Origin: Bacteroidaceae bacterium
Lineage (GTDB): Bacteria; Bacteroidota; Bacteroidia; Bacteroidales; Bacteroidaceae
Direction of reading: 5' to 3'
DNA: 14,983 bases
Assembly (NCBI GenBank): GCA_028709135.1
Contig: JAQVXN010000015.1
Span: 1-14,983, forward strand
Part shown: piece after piece, positions 1 through 8,600 of the stretch
Layout of the letters: every line of letters starts with the position of its first letter
Numbering within the stretch: position 1 is the first letter of the stretch
Made by a program: the position numbers and the translations under genes
Notes under the pieces: model-generated
The model's database searches: none
What the model was told of the DNA's origin: nothing
The model's input: the letters and a program-made list of their open reading frames with translations, nothing else

Positions 1-2226
1 TTCTACCTGTGCGTCTTTGCACTTGTTTTCGTCAAAAGTCGGCCATTCCTGCTTATTTAACATACCGTCAAAGTTAGCCTGTTCCCACATTTCCTCTGTT
101 ATATGAGGTGCGAAAGGATTTAATATCAATAGCAGAGATCTCATCTCTTGTTTATTAATAGAACCATGATCACTGATATCGTTTAGCAGTGACATCATTG
201 CCGCAATTGCAGTATTAAACTTCATTGCTTCAATATCTTCGGTAACCTTCTTGATAGTCTTATGGAAACTGCTTTCAAGTTCCGGAGAATAGCTGTCTCC
301 ATCCTTTAAAATGTCCAACAATCCATAAATACGTTCCAAAAACCGCTTACAGCCTTTAATTGAGCTTTGCGACCATGGAGCACTCTTTTCAAAATCGCCA
401 ATAAACATTTCATAAAGACGAAGAGTGTCCGCACCGTAATCACGTACGATATCGTCTGGATTTACGACATTACCACGAGATTTACTCATTTTCTCGCCAT
501 TTTCACCAAGAATCATACCATGGCTGGTGCGTTTTGCATATGGTTCCGGCGTATTAACAATACCGATATCATAAAGGAATTTATGCCAAAAACGAGAATA
601 AAGCAGGTGCAGCGTTGTATGCTCCATACCACCATTATACCAATCAACAGGCATCCAGTAATTAAGCGCTTCTTTTGATGCAGGAGCATCCTGATTAAAT
701 GGGTCACAGTAGCGCAGAAAATACCACGAGGATCCAGCCCACTGCGGCATTGTATCCGTTTCACGCTTTGCTGGACGTCCGCATTTCGGACATGTTACAT
801 TCACCCATTCATCAATTGCCGCCAGTGGAGAGTCACCATCTCCTGTGGGTTCATAACTTTCTACTTCTGGTAAACGAAGCGGCAGTTCGCTTTCATTTAA
901 AGGTACATAGCCACAGTGGTCACAATGGATGATTGGAATAGGTTCTCCCCAATACCTTTGACGAGAAAAGACCCAATCGCGTAGTTTATAGTTTACTTTT
1001 GGTTCGCCTTTTTTATTTTCAGACAGCCAATTAATAATTTCTTTTTTAGCATCCTCAACAGTAAGGTTATCCAAAAATCCAGAATTCACCATAACGCCGG
1101 TGGCACAGTCAGTGAATGCTTCTTTTTGAACATCTCCGCCTTTTACGACTTCAATAATTGGTAACTCAAACTTTTTAGCAAATTCCCAGTCACGTGTATC
1201 ATGCGCAGGAACCGCCATAATCGCTCCAGTTCCATATGACATAAGCACATAATCAGAAATAAAAATGGGAATTTCCTTATTATTGACCGGATTGATGCCG
1301 CAAACGCCATCCAACTTAACCCCGGTTTTTTCTTTTGCAAGTTCAGTTCGCTCAAAATCAGATTTTTTTGCCGCAAGCTTTTGATAATCGCGTACAGCAT
1401 CCATATTTTGAATCTTATCTGCCCACTTTTGAATATAGGGATGTTCAGGCGAAATAACCATATAGGTTGCACCAAAGAGGGTATCCGGACGTGTAGTAAA
1501 GACAGTCAAGATATCCCCTGCAGTTGTACCAAAATCGACTTGCGCACCCGTCGAACGGCCGATCCAATTTTTCTGAGAGGTCTTAACGCGGTCAATATAA
1601 TCCACGTGATCCAAATCATCAATTAAACGCTGTGCATATTCCGTAATTTTTAGCATCCATTGACTTTTAACTCGGTGAACAACTTCACTTCCACAGCGTT
1701 CGCAAACGCCTCCGACAACTTCTTCATTTGCCAAAACCACTTTGCATCCTGTACACCAGTTAACGGACATTTCTTTTTTATATGCAAGCCCACGTTTAAA
1801 TAGCTGAAGAAAAATCCATTGAGTCCATTTATAATAGTTGGGATCTGTCGTATTGATTTCACGATTCCAATCAAACGAAAGCCCTAGACTTTGTAGCTGA
1901 GATTTAAATCTTGCAACATTTTGCTTTGTTACAATTTCCGGATGAATATGATGTTTGATTGCAAAATTTTCAGTCGGTAAACCAAACGCATCCCATCCCA
2001 TAGGATACAGTACATTATATCCCTGCAAACGGCGTTTTCTCGCAATAATATCAAGCGCTGTATAAGAACGTGGATGCCCTACGTGAAGCCCTTGTCCGGA
2101 AGGATAAGGAAATTCTACCAAAGCATAATATTTGGGCTTTGAATAATCCGTACTAGCTGCAAAAACATTTTTGGAATCCCAGATCTCCTGCCATTTTTTT
2201 TCTATGGCTGCAAAATCGTACTTCAA
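1..2226 (-). CDS. leuS: Leucyl-tRNA synthetase, 3' end cut by window
   Basis: Class I aminoacyl-tRNA synthetase that charges tRNA-Leu in the cytoplasm and edits misacylated products. I translated the open frame from a TTG start at 2226 to the window edge: 742 codons with no stop, so by family length (about 800 residues or more) some 60 or more C-terminal residues are missing. The HIGH motif reads HVGH at residues 48-51 and the KMSKS loop KMSKSRGN starts at 579. Cysteines 158, 161, 175 and 178 form a zinc knuckle, and cysteines 435, 438, 479 and 482 probably a second. The CP1 editing domain lies between, with TTRPDTLFG at 244-252 and an AHDTRDW motif whose Asp343 matches the conserved editing aspartate. 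The start is TTG because AGGGAG lies 8 bases upstream and the product then begins MKYDFAAIEKKW, the usual LeuS N-terminus. It follows rsfS by about 45 bases, with no room for a T-box leader. Confidence 0.97.
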   Translation of the reverse strand, partial: MKYDFAAIEKKWQEIWDSKNVFAASTDYSKPKYYALVEFPYPSGQGLHVGHPRSYTALDIIARKRRLQGYNVLYPMGWDAFGLPTENFAIKHHIHPEIVTKQNVARFKSQLQSLGLSFDWNREINTTDPNYYKWTQWIFLQLFKRGLAYKKEMSVNWCTGCKVVLANEEVVGGVCERCGSEVVHRVKSQWMLKITEYAQRLIDDLDHVDYIDRVKTSQKNWIGRSTGAQVDFGTTAGDILTVFTTRPDTLFGATYMVISPEHPYIQKWADKIQNMDAVRDYQKLAAKKSDFERTELAKEKTGVKLDGVCGINPVNNKEIPIFISDYVLMSYGTGAIMAVPAHDTRDWEFAKKFELPIIEVVKGGDVQKEAFTDCATGVMVNSGFLDNLTVEDAKKEIINWLSENKKGEPKVNYKLRDWVFSRQRYWGEPIPIIHCDHCGYVPLNESELPLRLPEVESYEPTGDGDSPLAAIDEWVNVTCPKCGRPAKRETDTMPQWAGSSWYFLRYCDPFNQDAPASKEALNYWMPVDWYNGGMEHTTLHLLYSRFWHKFLYDIGIVNTPEPYAKRTSHGMILGENGEKMSKSRGNVVNPDDIVRDYGADTLRLYEMFIGDFEKSAPWSQSSIKGCKRFLERIYGLLDILKDGDSYSPELESSFHKTIKKVTEDIEAMKFNTAIAAMMSLLNDISDHGSINKQEMRSLLLILNPFAPHITEEMWEQANFDGMLNKQEWPTFDENKCKDAQVE

Positions 2227-2240
2227 TTTGTACACTCCCT
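2224..2240 (-). promoter_or_regulatory. leuS ribosome binding site deciding a TTG start
   Basis: AGGGAG occupies 2240-2235 on the minus strand, and TTG follows 8 bases later at 2226-2224. An in-frame GTG at 2235-2233 overlaps the last G of this Shine-Dalgarno and so is unlikely to be the start. The family N-terminus (MKYDF) also fits the TTG. Confidence 0.75.
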
Positions 2241-2271
2241 GTTGACGTACCTAATATAAGGATACAAAAAA

Positions 2272-2622
2272 TTAATCATTTAAATTTAGTTCAATCTTTG
2301 GCGCATCAGCCCATAAGCGCTCTAATGAATAAAAATCGCGGGCTTTTTCATAAAATATATGAACAATTACATCTGTATAATCTAATACAACCCACATAGC
2401 GGACTGATAGCCTTCTTTTCGCAACGGTTCAAGACCTAAGGCTGTCATTCCTTCTTCCACTGCATCACAAAGCGCTTTCACCTGCGTATTGGACGATCCG
2501 GATGCAATCACAAAGTAATCACCCAGCGTAGTTAAATCTTTGATTTCAATGGCGGTGATATCTTTTGCTTTTTTATTGTTCAACATGGATGCCACCGCGT
2601 GAACTTTTTCGATAGCTGTCAA
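2272..2622 (-). CDS. rsfS: Ribosomal silencing factor RsfS (Iojap/YbeB family)
   Basis: A small factor that, by family, binds ribosomal protein uL14 on the large subunit and blocks subunit joining when nutrients are scarce. From the chosen start the product is 116 residues, normal for the family. The conserved core is visible: a helical N-terminus ending KKAKDITAIEI, then LGDYFVIASGSSNTQVKALCDAVEE, a MWVVLDYTDVIVHIF strand segment, and the typical ending RDFYSLERLWADAP. The open frame extends three codons further to a GTG at 2631, but that GTG is part of the Shine-Dalgarno GAGGTG, so I prefer TTG at 2622, 6 bases downstream of it. It sits between yqeK (19-base gap) and leuS. The nadD-yqeK-rsfS grouping is common in Firmicutes and supports the assignment. 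Confidence 0.95.
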   Translation of the reverse strand: MTAIEKVHAVASMLNNKKAKDITAIEIKDLTTLGDYFVIASGSSNTQVKALCDAVEEGMTALGLEPLRKEGYQSAMWVVLDYTDVIVHIFYEKARDFYSLERLWADAPKIELNLND

Positions 2623-2635
2623 TGAATTCACCTCT
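2620..2635 (-). promoter_or_regulatory. rsfS ribosome binding site deciding a TTG start
   Basis: AGAGGTG occupies 2635-2629 on the minus strand, followed by 6 bases and TTG at 2622-2620. The GTG at the end of the Shine-Dalgarno is in frame with the gene and would be a decoy start. Confidence 0.7.
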
Positions 2636-2641
2636 GTTCCA

Positions 2642-3208
2642 TTAAAACTTTATATAATAATTATATGCAGCAAAACTATCATGGCTAATTTCTCGCTCAT
2701 GATGTATTAAATCACTTAAACTATAGCACAATGCATATTTCATGGCTTGCTCGATATTTGTCTGTGCAAGCTTTCTCATTTTATCAATATCGGGATAAGT
2801 TCTGTCGGCACTTATCAAATCTGCTAAATAGACTACTTCATCCAGTAAAGACATATTGCCGCACGCTGTTGTATGATAACGAATAGCGTTCAATAGTTCC
2901 TCATCATCAATACCAAGCTTAAATTTACAAAATCCACAAGCTGCCAATCCATGCCAAGTTTTTGGTTGTTTTTTCTGTACACTGTCAAGAATAATACCAT
3001 ATTTCGTAAGCCATTGCAACTGTTCTTCGCGGGGCATTTCCTTGCAGATGTCGTGGAGCCAGCCAGCTGCTTTGGCTTGTTTTTTGTTACAACCGTAAAT
3101 TTCTGCCAACTTTTCAGCTTGATTTACAACACATTGAGTATGATAATATCGTTGTTTTGAAAGCGTTTTTTTTGCTAATTTATCTAGTCTATTGAAATCG
3201 TATTTCAT
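2642..3208 (-). CDS. yqeK: YqeK-type HD-domain hydrolase (bis(5'-nucleosyl)-tetraphosphatase)
   Basis: A protein of 188 residues with the metal-binding HD phosphohydrolase pattern: His23 (RYYHTQCV), His52-Asp53 (GWLHDICKE), His86 (TWHGLAA), His112 (RYHTTA) and Asp130 (YLADLISADR). This arrangement and the position directly after nadD match YqeK. Members of that family have been described as symmetric diadenosine tetraphosphate hydrolases that give two ADP; the activity here is inferred. ATG at 3208 is preceded by AGAGGAG with 7 bases spacing. It lies 23 bases after nadD and 19 bases before rsfS; no lytR-type gene stands between yqeK and rsfS as in some Clostridia. An eight-base A run (3173-3166) occurs near codon 12. 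Confidence 0.92.
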   Translation of the reverse strand: MKYDFNRLDKLAKKTLSKQRYYHTQCVVNQAEKLAEIYGCNKKQAKAAGWLHDICKEMPREEQLQWLTKYGIILDSVQKKQPKTWHGLAACGFCKFKLGIDDEELLNAIRYHTTACGNMSLLDEVVYLADLISADRTYPDIDKMRKLAQTNIEQAMKYALCYSLSDLIHHEREISHDSFAAYNYYIKF

Positions 3209-3231
3209 CCATTTTCTCCTCTGAAGAAAAT

Positions 3232-3831
3232 CTATTGATAAAGATGATGCTTTTGAATATAATCAGCAACTGCAGGTGCAATCAATCCATCAATAGGTTC
3301 CTTTTTTCGAATTTGTTCTCGAATCATTGTAGAGGATATCGGAAGCGGATCAAAATCAACAAGCTCGCAATTTGCACCTAGTGTCTCCAACTTACGACAT
3401 TGTTCATGCATATTTAGATCCGTCATATTAGACTGTCTTGCTCCTGCACAAATCACCGCTAACTGAATAATTCGTTGCCAACAATACCAATCGGTCAATG
3501 AGCAAAACATATCACTTCCCATAATCAGGTAAAATTGATCATTAGGATAAAGTTGTGTAAGCTGTTCCAATGTATCCACAGTATAACTTTTACATTCTCT
3601 TTTTAATTCAAGATCACAAACTTCTATTTGTGGATGATTAAAAAAAGCAAGTTTGCACATTGCAAGGCGATGCATCCCATCCACTAACCCAGTGTTTGTC
3701 TTGTGAGGTGGAATATTAGTAGGAATAATAAGCAGTCGATCCAAATGTAGTGCAGATACATATGCCTCAGCAAGCTTAACATGCCCGTTATGCACCGGAT
3801 TAAAGGTGCCTCCGAAAATGCCTGTTCGCAT
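3232..3831 (-). CDS. nadD: Nicotinate-nucleotide adenylyltransferase
   Basis: Transfers AMP from ATP to nicotinate mononucleotide to give deamido-NAD, a late step of NAD synthesis. The protein is 199 residues, the usual size. The nucleotidyltransferase signature GIFGGTFNPVHNGH is at residues 4-17, with the catalytic HxGH-type motif HNGH at 14-17. ISSTMIR at 165-171 is the second ATP-binding motif. A conserved IPPHK segment lies at 40-44 and the YLIMGSD strand-loop at 101-107. Its ATG overlaps the stop of the upstream rdgB-yhbY gene by one base (TAATG). There is only a weak Shine-Dalgarno-like GAG, so translational coupling is likely. No truncation is seen. Confidence 0.97.
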   Translation of the reverse strand: MRTGIFGGTFNPVHNGHVKLAEAYVSALHLDRLLIIPTNIPPHKTNTGLVDGMHRLAMCKLAFFNHPQIEVCDLELKRECKSYTVDTLEQLTQLYPNDQFYLIMGSDMFCSLTDWYCWQRIIQLAVICAGARQSNMTDLNMHEQCRKLETLGANCELVDFDPLPISSTMIREQIRKKEPIDGLIAPAVADYIQKHHLYQ

Positions 3832-4718
3832 TAGTCCAGCTCAATTATAGGTTTTTTGTTGTTGCGGCGGTACAGAACAAAACGGGTACCAATCGTCTGA
3901 ACCACTTCTGAGTTGGTTGATTCTGCAAGTTGTTGAGCAATGTCACGCAAAGGTTCTGGAGAATTGTCTAAAACACGCATTTTAATAAGCTCACGTGCTG
4001 TCAAAGCATCGTTTACCTGTTTGATCAGCGCATCGTTGATACCGCCTTTTCCTACTTGTAGAATCGTTTCAATAGGGTTTGCAAGTCCTCGTAATTTTGC
4101 TCTTTGTTTGCTAGTCAGCATATTCTTTTCTCCTATCTGGTGTTCCTCTAGCTTTTTTGCTAATAATCTTAACGCTTTACCACGATGGCTATAGGCATCT
4201 TTTTCTGAATTGTCGAGTTCGGCAAAGCTTTTATTATTTACATAAAATATGGGATCAAAGCCAAAACCTTTGTTGCCTCTAGGCTCTAACCCTATGATTC
4301 CCTCACAAGTTCCCTCAGCATCAATGCGTACCCCATTTTCATCAATGTAACAAATATGAGATACGAATCGAGCGGTACGTTTATTTTCTGGAACTGCTTG
4401 TAATTCTTTTAGTAAGGAATCCATTTTAACCGTATATGATGTATCTTCCCCGCAATAACGAGCGGAGTAGATTCCAGGAGCTCCATCAAGCGCATCGATA
4501 CATAAACCAGAATCATCTGCTACAGCAGACTTACCAGTTATTTGGTGTACCGTATTTGCTTTTAAAAATGCATTTTCTGAAAATGAATCTCCTGTTTCCT
4601 CAACAGAAAGATCTTTTACAACATCTTTTTGAGGAGTAACTTCTATTCCAAATGGTGCAAAAATTCGGGCAAACTCTCGAATTTTACCCATGTTTCCAGT
4701 TGCAGCGATAACGTTCAT
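3831..4718 (-). CDS. RdgB/HAM1 XTP/dITP pyrophosphatase fused in frame to YhbY RNA-binding domain
   Basis: One uninterrupted frame of 295 residues from ATG at 4718. Residues 1 to about 199 are a complete RdgB/HAM1 enzyme, which hydrolyses ITP, dITP and XTP to monophosphates: ATGN at 6-9, the catalytic-region ADDSGL at 67-72, GNKGFGFDPIF at 148-158 and SHRGKAL at 177-183. Residues 200-295 are a complete YhbY (CRM) domain, starting MLTSKQRAKLRGLANPIE and carrying the QVGKGG loop; YhbY proteins bind RNA and act in large-subunit assembly. Normally these are two proteins of about 200 and 97 residues, so the fusion is the oddity. Met200 has its own ribosome binding site (listed separately), so a free YhbY may also be made. 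The start overlaps the ftsY stop by one base (TGATG), with GGAGG 10 bases upstream. A one-base sequencing or assembly error removing a stop is the main alternative. Confidence 0.9.
   Translation of the reverse strand: MNVIAATGNMGKIREFARIFAPFGIEVTPQKDVVKDLSVEETGDSFSENAFLKANTVHQITGKSAVADDSGLCIDALDGAPGIYSARYCGEDTSYTVKMDSLLKELQAVPENKRTARFVSHICYIDENGVRIDAEGTCEGIIGLEPRGNKGFGFDPIFYVNNKSFAELDNSEKDAYSHRGKALRLLAKKLEEHQIGEKNMLTSKQRAKLRGLANPIETILQVGKGGINDALIKQVNDALTARELIKMRVLDNSPEPLRDIAQQLAESTNSEVVQTIGTRFVLYRRNNKKPIIELD
4119..4136 (-). promoter_or_regulatory. yhbY: Internal ribosome binding site and start for the YhbY part
   Basis: Within the fused frame, ATAGGAG at 4136-4130 stands 8 bases before an in-frame ATG at 4121-4119, exactly where free YhbY proteins begin (MLTSKQR). 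This would give a separate 96-residue YhbY ending at 3831. Whether it is used in addition to read-through from RdgB cannot be told from sequence. Confidence 0.7.
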
Positions 4719-5653
4719 CAACCATTTTCCTCCGTCATTTCTTGTTCTGCATCAAAAAGTGCATCTACAAAATCTTTCGCATTAAATGGACGAAGATCAT
4801 CTAGCTGTTCTCCTATACCAATATACTTAATAGGTACTTGCAATTCAGATTTAATACCAATAACTACACCGCCTCGGGCAGTTCCATCCAGTTTTGTCAA
4901 TATAATACCAGTGATGCCGGCGGCTTCTTTAAACTGTCTCGCTTGATTTAAAGCATTTTGCCCTGTTGTAGCATCCAATACGAGCAATACTTCTGTGTCT
5001 GAGTTCGGAGCTTCCCGTTGAATTACACGAGAAATCTTAGATAGCTCGTCCATCAAATTCTTTTTGTTGTGAAGGCGCCCCGCTGTATCACATATAATTA
5101 CATCTGAACCTCGTGCTTTTCCAGCTGTTATGGCATCAAATACAACGGCTGCTGGGTCTGAGCCTTCTGCCTGCTTAATCAGCTCAACACCAGAACGGTC
5201 TGCCCAAATCTGCAATTGATCAATTGCAGCCGCTCGAAATGTATCAGCAGCACCTAGTAAGACTTTTTTTCCAGATGCTTTTAAATTTGCAGCAAGCTTG
5301 CCAATCGTCGTCGTTTTGCCTACTCCATTGACTCCGATTACTAAGACAATTGATGGCTGAGTATCAATATGCAATTCTTCATCGCCTGCCAACATATCCT
5401 CGATAATTTCCTTGATTAATCCCCGAACTTCACTTGCATCAGAAATCCCTCGTTTTTTTACTTGTGTACGCAACTCTTCGCAAATGCGCTGAGCAGTTAC
5501 GGCTCCTACATCTGACATAATTAGAATTTCTTCAAGTTCTTCATATAATTCTTCATCTATTTTTGCAAATGATTTGACGATCTCATCCATTTTTTTTGAA
5601 AAAGAATCGCGCGTTTTTTTTAATCCTTCAGCAAGCTTTCCAAAAAAGCCCAT
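4718..5653 (-). CDS. ftsY: Signal recognition particle receptor FtsY
   Basis: SRP-receptor GTPase that docks ribosome-nascent chain complexes bound by Ffh/4.5S RNA at the inner face of the membrane. From the chosen start the protein has 311 residues: a helical N domain (about 1-95) followed by the G domain. GTPase motifs are complete: P-loop GVNGVGKTTT at 107-116, DTFRAAA at 137-143, DTAGR at 189-193, TKLD at 253-256 and the closing GIGE at 279-282. There is no long acidic A domain or membrane segment, as is usual in Gram-positive FtsY. The open frame contains an earlier ATG at 5659, but it directly abuts the Shine-Dalgarno GGGAGG. ATG at 5653 has a 6-base spacing and gives the family start MGFFGKL. 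It follows smc, a classic neighbour, and overlaps rdgB-yhbY by one base. Confidence 0.97.
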   Translation of the reverse strand: MGFFGKLAEGLKKTRDSFSKKMDEIVKSFAKIDEELYEELEEILIMSDVGAVTAQRICEELRTQVKKRGISDASEVRGLIKEIIEDMLAGDEELHIDTQPSIVLVIGVNGVGKTTTIGKLAANLKASGKKVLLGAADTFRAAAIDQLQIWADRSGVELIKQAEGSDPAAVVFDAITAGKARGSDVIICDTAGRLHNKKNLMDELSKISRVIQREAPNSDTEVLLVLDATTGQNALNQARQFKEAAGITGIILTKLDGTARGGVVIGIKSELQVPIKYIGIGEQLDDLRPFNAKDFVDALFDAEQEMTEENG

Positions 5654-5665
5654 TGCCATCCTCCC
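5651..5665 (-). promoter_or_regulatory. ftsY ribosome binding site choosing the second ATG
   Basis: GGGAGG occupies 5665-5660 on the minus strand. The first in-frame ATG (5659-5657) follows with no spacing; the second (5653-5651) has 6 bases, so it is taken as the start. Confidence 0.75.
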
Positions 5666-5672
5666 GTTATTA

Positions 5673-8600
5673 TTATTTTATGCCCAGTTTACTTTCAATT
5701 TCATTGACATTTAGCTCCAAAAGTTTGGATACGCCCTCTTCCTGCATGGTTACACCATAGAGAATATCAGCTTCTTCCATGGTACCACGTCGGTGAGTAA
5801 TGGTAATAAACTGAGTTTTATCACAAATAGTACGCAGATAGTGCGCATATTTTACAACGTTGACATCATCAAGCGCTGCTTCAATTTCATCCAACATACA
5901 AAATGGCGATGGACGTACTTTTAAAATTGCAAAATATATAGCAATTGCCACAAATGCTTGCTCACCACCTGAAAGAGATGCTAGGTTTTTAATGATCTTG
6001 CCCGGAGGCTGTACATAAATCTCAATGCCAGACTCCAATACATTTTGCGGATCTGTAAGAGAAAGTTCTGCTTTTCCTCCATCAAATAATTCTGTAAATA
6101 TTCGAGAAAAATTTGTTGATATCTTATCAAAATTATTCAAGAATATTTTATGCATGTCTTCTGTTAATGACGCAATCATTCGATTAAGCTCTGCACGAGA
6201 AGTTTCAACATCTTCAATCTGTGTTTTCAAAAATTGATATCGTTCAGAAACTTCTTTATATTCTTCAATTGCACTTACATTTACATTACCCAATGATTTA
6301 ATCTTTGCTTTTAATTCACTAAGACGTCGGTTTGCTAAATTTTCATCTTCAATAGGATTTGCCAGCTGTGCGGCTTGAGAACGAGTAACTTCATATTCAT
6401 CCCATAGTCGAGCTATAATTATATCATATTGTGCTTGCAAAGTTCTCTTTTTCTCTTCCAACCGACTTAAATCTTTCGCAACAACTTCGCGCTGAGCAGT
6501 AACTTCTTTTTCATATCCACGCAATGAAGTTGTTTCACCCTCACATTTGTTACGTTTTTCAGTTAATTCTTTAATTTGTACATTTAATGTTTTAATTTGT
6601 TCGGCATATTCCTCCTGATCACGTTTCGCTTGTTCAATCTTCTGCGTTAATTGTTTACTTTGTTCTGAAAATTTTTCAATTTGTGAATGCATCCAAATAG
6701 TATGTTCTCTTTGATTGCTTTTTTGAGTAATCAATTGTTCATTGATTTGGCGTATTGCACTTATTTCTTGTTCTAATGTCACCATCTTAATTTTGAGAGC
6801 AGAAAGTTGGTCAGTAATTTCTGTAATCTGACTGACCAATTTATTTTTTTTGTCATCTAATATATTAAGCGCAGAATCCGTTTCTACTAATTTACGATTA
6901 AATTCATCAATCTTATCAGAATTTGAAACATCATTCTCCTTTAACTCTTTAAGTCTTGCGGTCAGCTTTTCATATTCTAAAACTGTTTTCTTTTTAGATT
7001 GAACCGCATTGTCAAAAGCATTGTTAAGCTGTTTAAGTTCTGCAACATACTGAAATTTATCTTCTTGTGCAGTTACTAGTTCACCATCTACCCCTAAAGA
7101 AGAAGCTTGTACGGCAGATAACTGTTCTTCAGCAATCTTAATTTGAAATTGCAATTCTTCAACTTGCTTTTTCATTGTCTGAGCTTGTTGCTTTAAGTGC
7201 TCAATTTCATGTCCACGACCTAATATTCCCGCAGTTTTTGTTGTATAACCGCCAGTCATGGAACCACCTGTGTTAACAACTTGACCATCCAATGTTACGA
7301 TTCGGTATCGATAATTCACTTTTTTAGCCAATTGAACTGCACAATCTAAATCTTGTACTATAATAATTCTTCCCAAAAGCTGGCGAATGATGCCACCAAA
7401 TTTTTCTTTACATCGAACTAAATTGGATGCAAAACCAACAAAACCTTCTGCACTGGATAGTTGATTATCTGTAAGCTTATTTCCCTTTACAGATGAAATC
7501 GGTAAAAATGTTGCGCGCCCTGAACGAGCATTTTTAAGCATTGCAATTGCACTTTTTGCTATTGATTCATTTTCAACAACAATATTCTGTAAAGCTCCTC
7601 CCAATGCGATTTCAACAGCAAGAGCGTTTTGATCATCAACCTCTATTAAACGTGATACCGGTCCATAAACACCAGCCAATGTTTCCTTTCTAGCTTGAGA
7701 CATGACAAACTTTACGCTGTTATGAAAACCATCTAAACTATTTTCCATGTTTAACAGTAATTCTGCTTTTTGAAGATGTTTTTGAATTTCATCTTCAAGT
7801 TTTCTTTTTTTTGCCGCTAACGTATCAACTTTGCTTTGCCGGCTTTCAATTTTTAATTCAAAGCCTTTTTTCTCATTTTGTAAAGAAACTATTTTTTGTT
7901 CAATTTCAGAAATTAATTCTTTGCAGTCATTCTTTTCAATTTCAAGCTTTTTAATGTTCTCATCTTTTATAGCTACATTTTCTTCTAAATCTTGTAAACG
8001 GGTTGTGGATTCTTCAATCAGTGAGCCACGAGATGCAGATACCAATTTTATTTCATTTATGTTTTGTGAAAGAGTAAAACGTCTTTCTTTTAAGGAAGAT
8101 ATATGTAATTGAATATCTTTTTGTTGAGCGTTTAAATTTTCTAATTCTTTTTGTGTTTCAGCTTGTTGTATCGTAAATGTTTGATGTTTTTGTTCTTTAT
8201 CTGCAATTTCCTGTTTGTATGTACTTATTTTTTGATTTAACTGTTCATCCGAAGCACCGGATTCATTTAATTCATCGCGAATACGATCAATCGATGCTTT
8301 ATTATGCTCAATATCGTTATGCATGACAGCTATTTGTGCAACACGTTGAGAAGACGTCGTTTCTATATCCTTAATTTGATTACGCTTTTTCTCGATATCC
8401 ATAGATATATTTTGCATATCTGTATAAAGAGATGTGATTTTTTTTTCAACTTCATCTAATTTGGATTGGATATCCTCATGTTGAGATTTACAAAGAAGAA
8501 TTTTGTCTTCTTGTTCTCTTAATACCTGTTTGGATTTTTCGAGTGTGAGGACCCAAAGAGAAATTTCAAGTGTTCTTTTTTCTCCTGCATACTCTAAAAA

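Noticed and set aside
367..678. Plus-strand open frame of 103 codons
   Set aside because: It is antisense to the KMSKS region of leuS and shows no family resemblance.
1143..1475. Minus-strand open frame of 110 codons
   Set aside because: It overlaps leuS in another frame; the leuS frame here encodes clear editing-domain motifs.
2227..2271. Possible T-box or other leader before leuS
   Set aside because: Synthetase genes in Firmicutes often have T-box leaders, but only about 45 bases separate rsfS and leuS, and I see no stem, T-box sequence or terminator in it.
7831..8112. Plus-strand open frame of 93 codons, rich in Ser and Phe
   Set aside because: It is the antisense shadow of the charged, lysine- and glutamate-rich coiled coil of smc.
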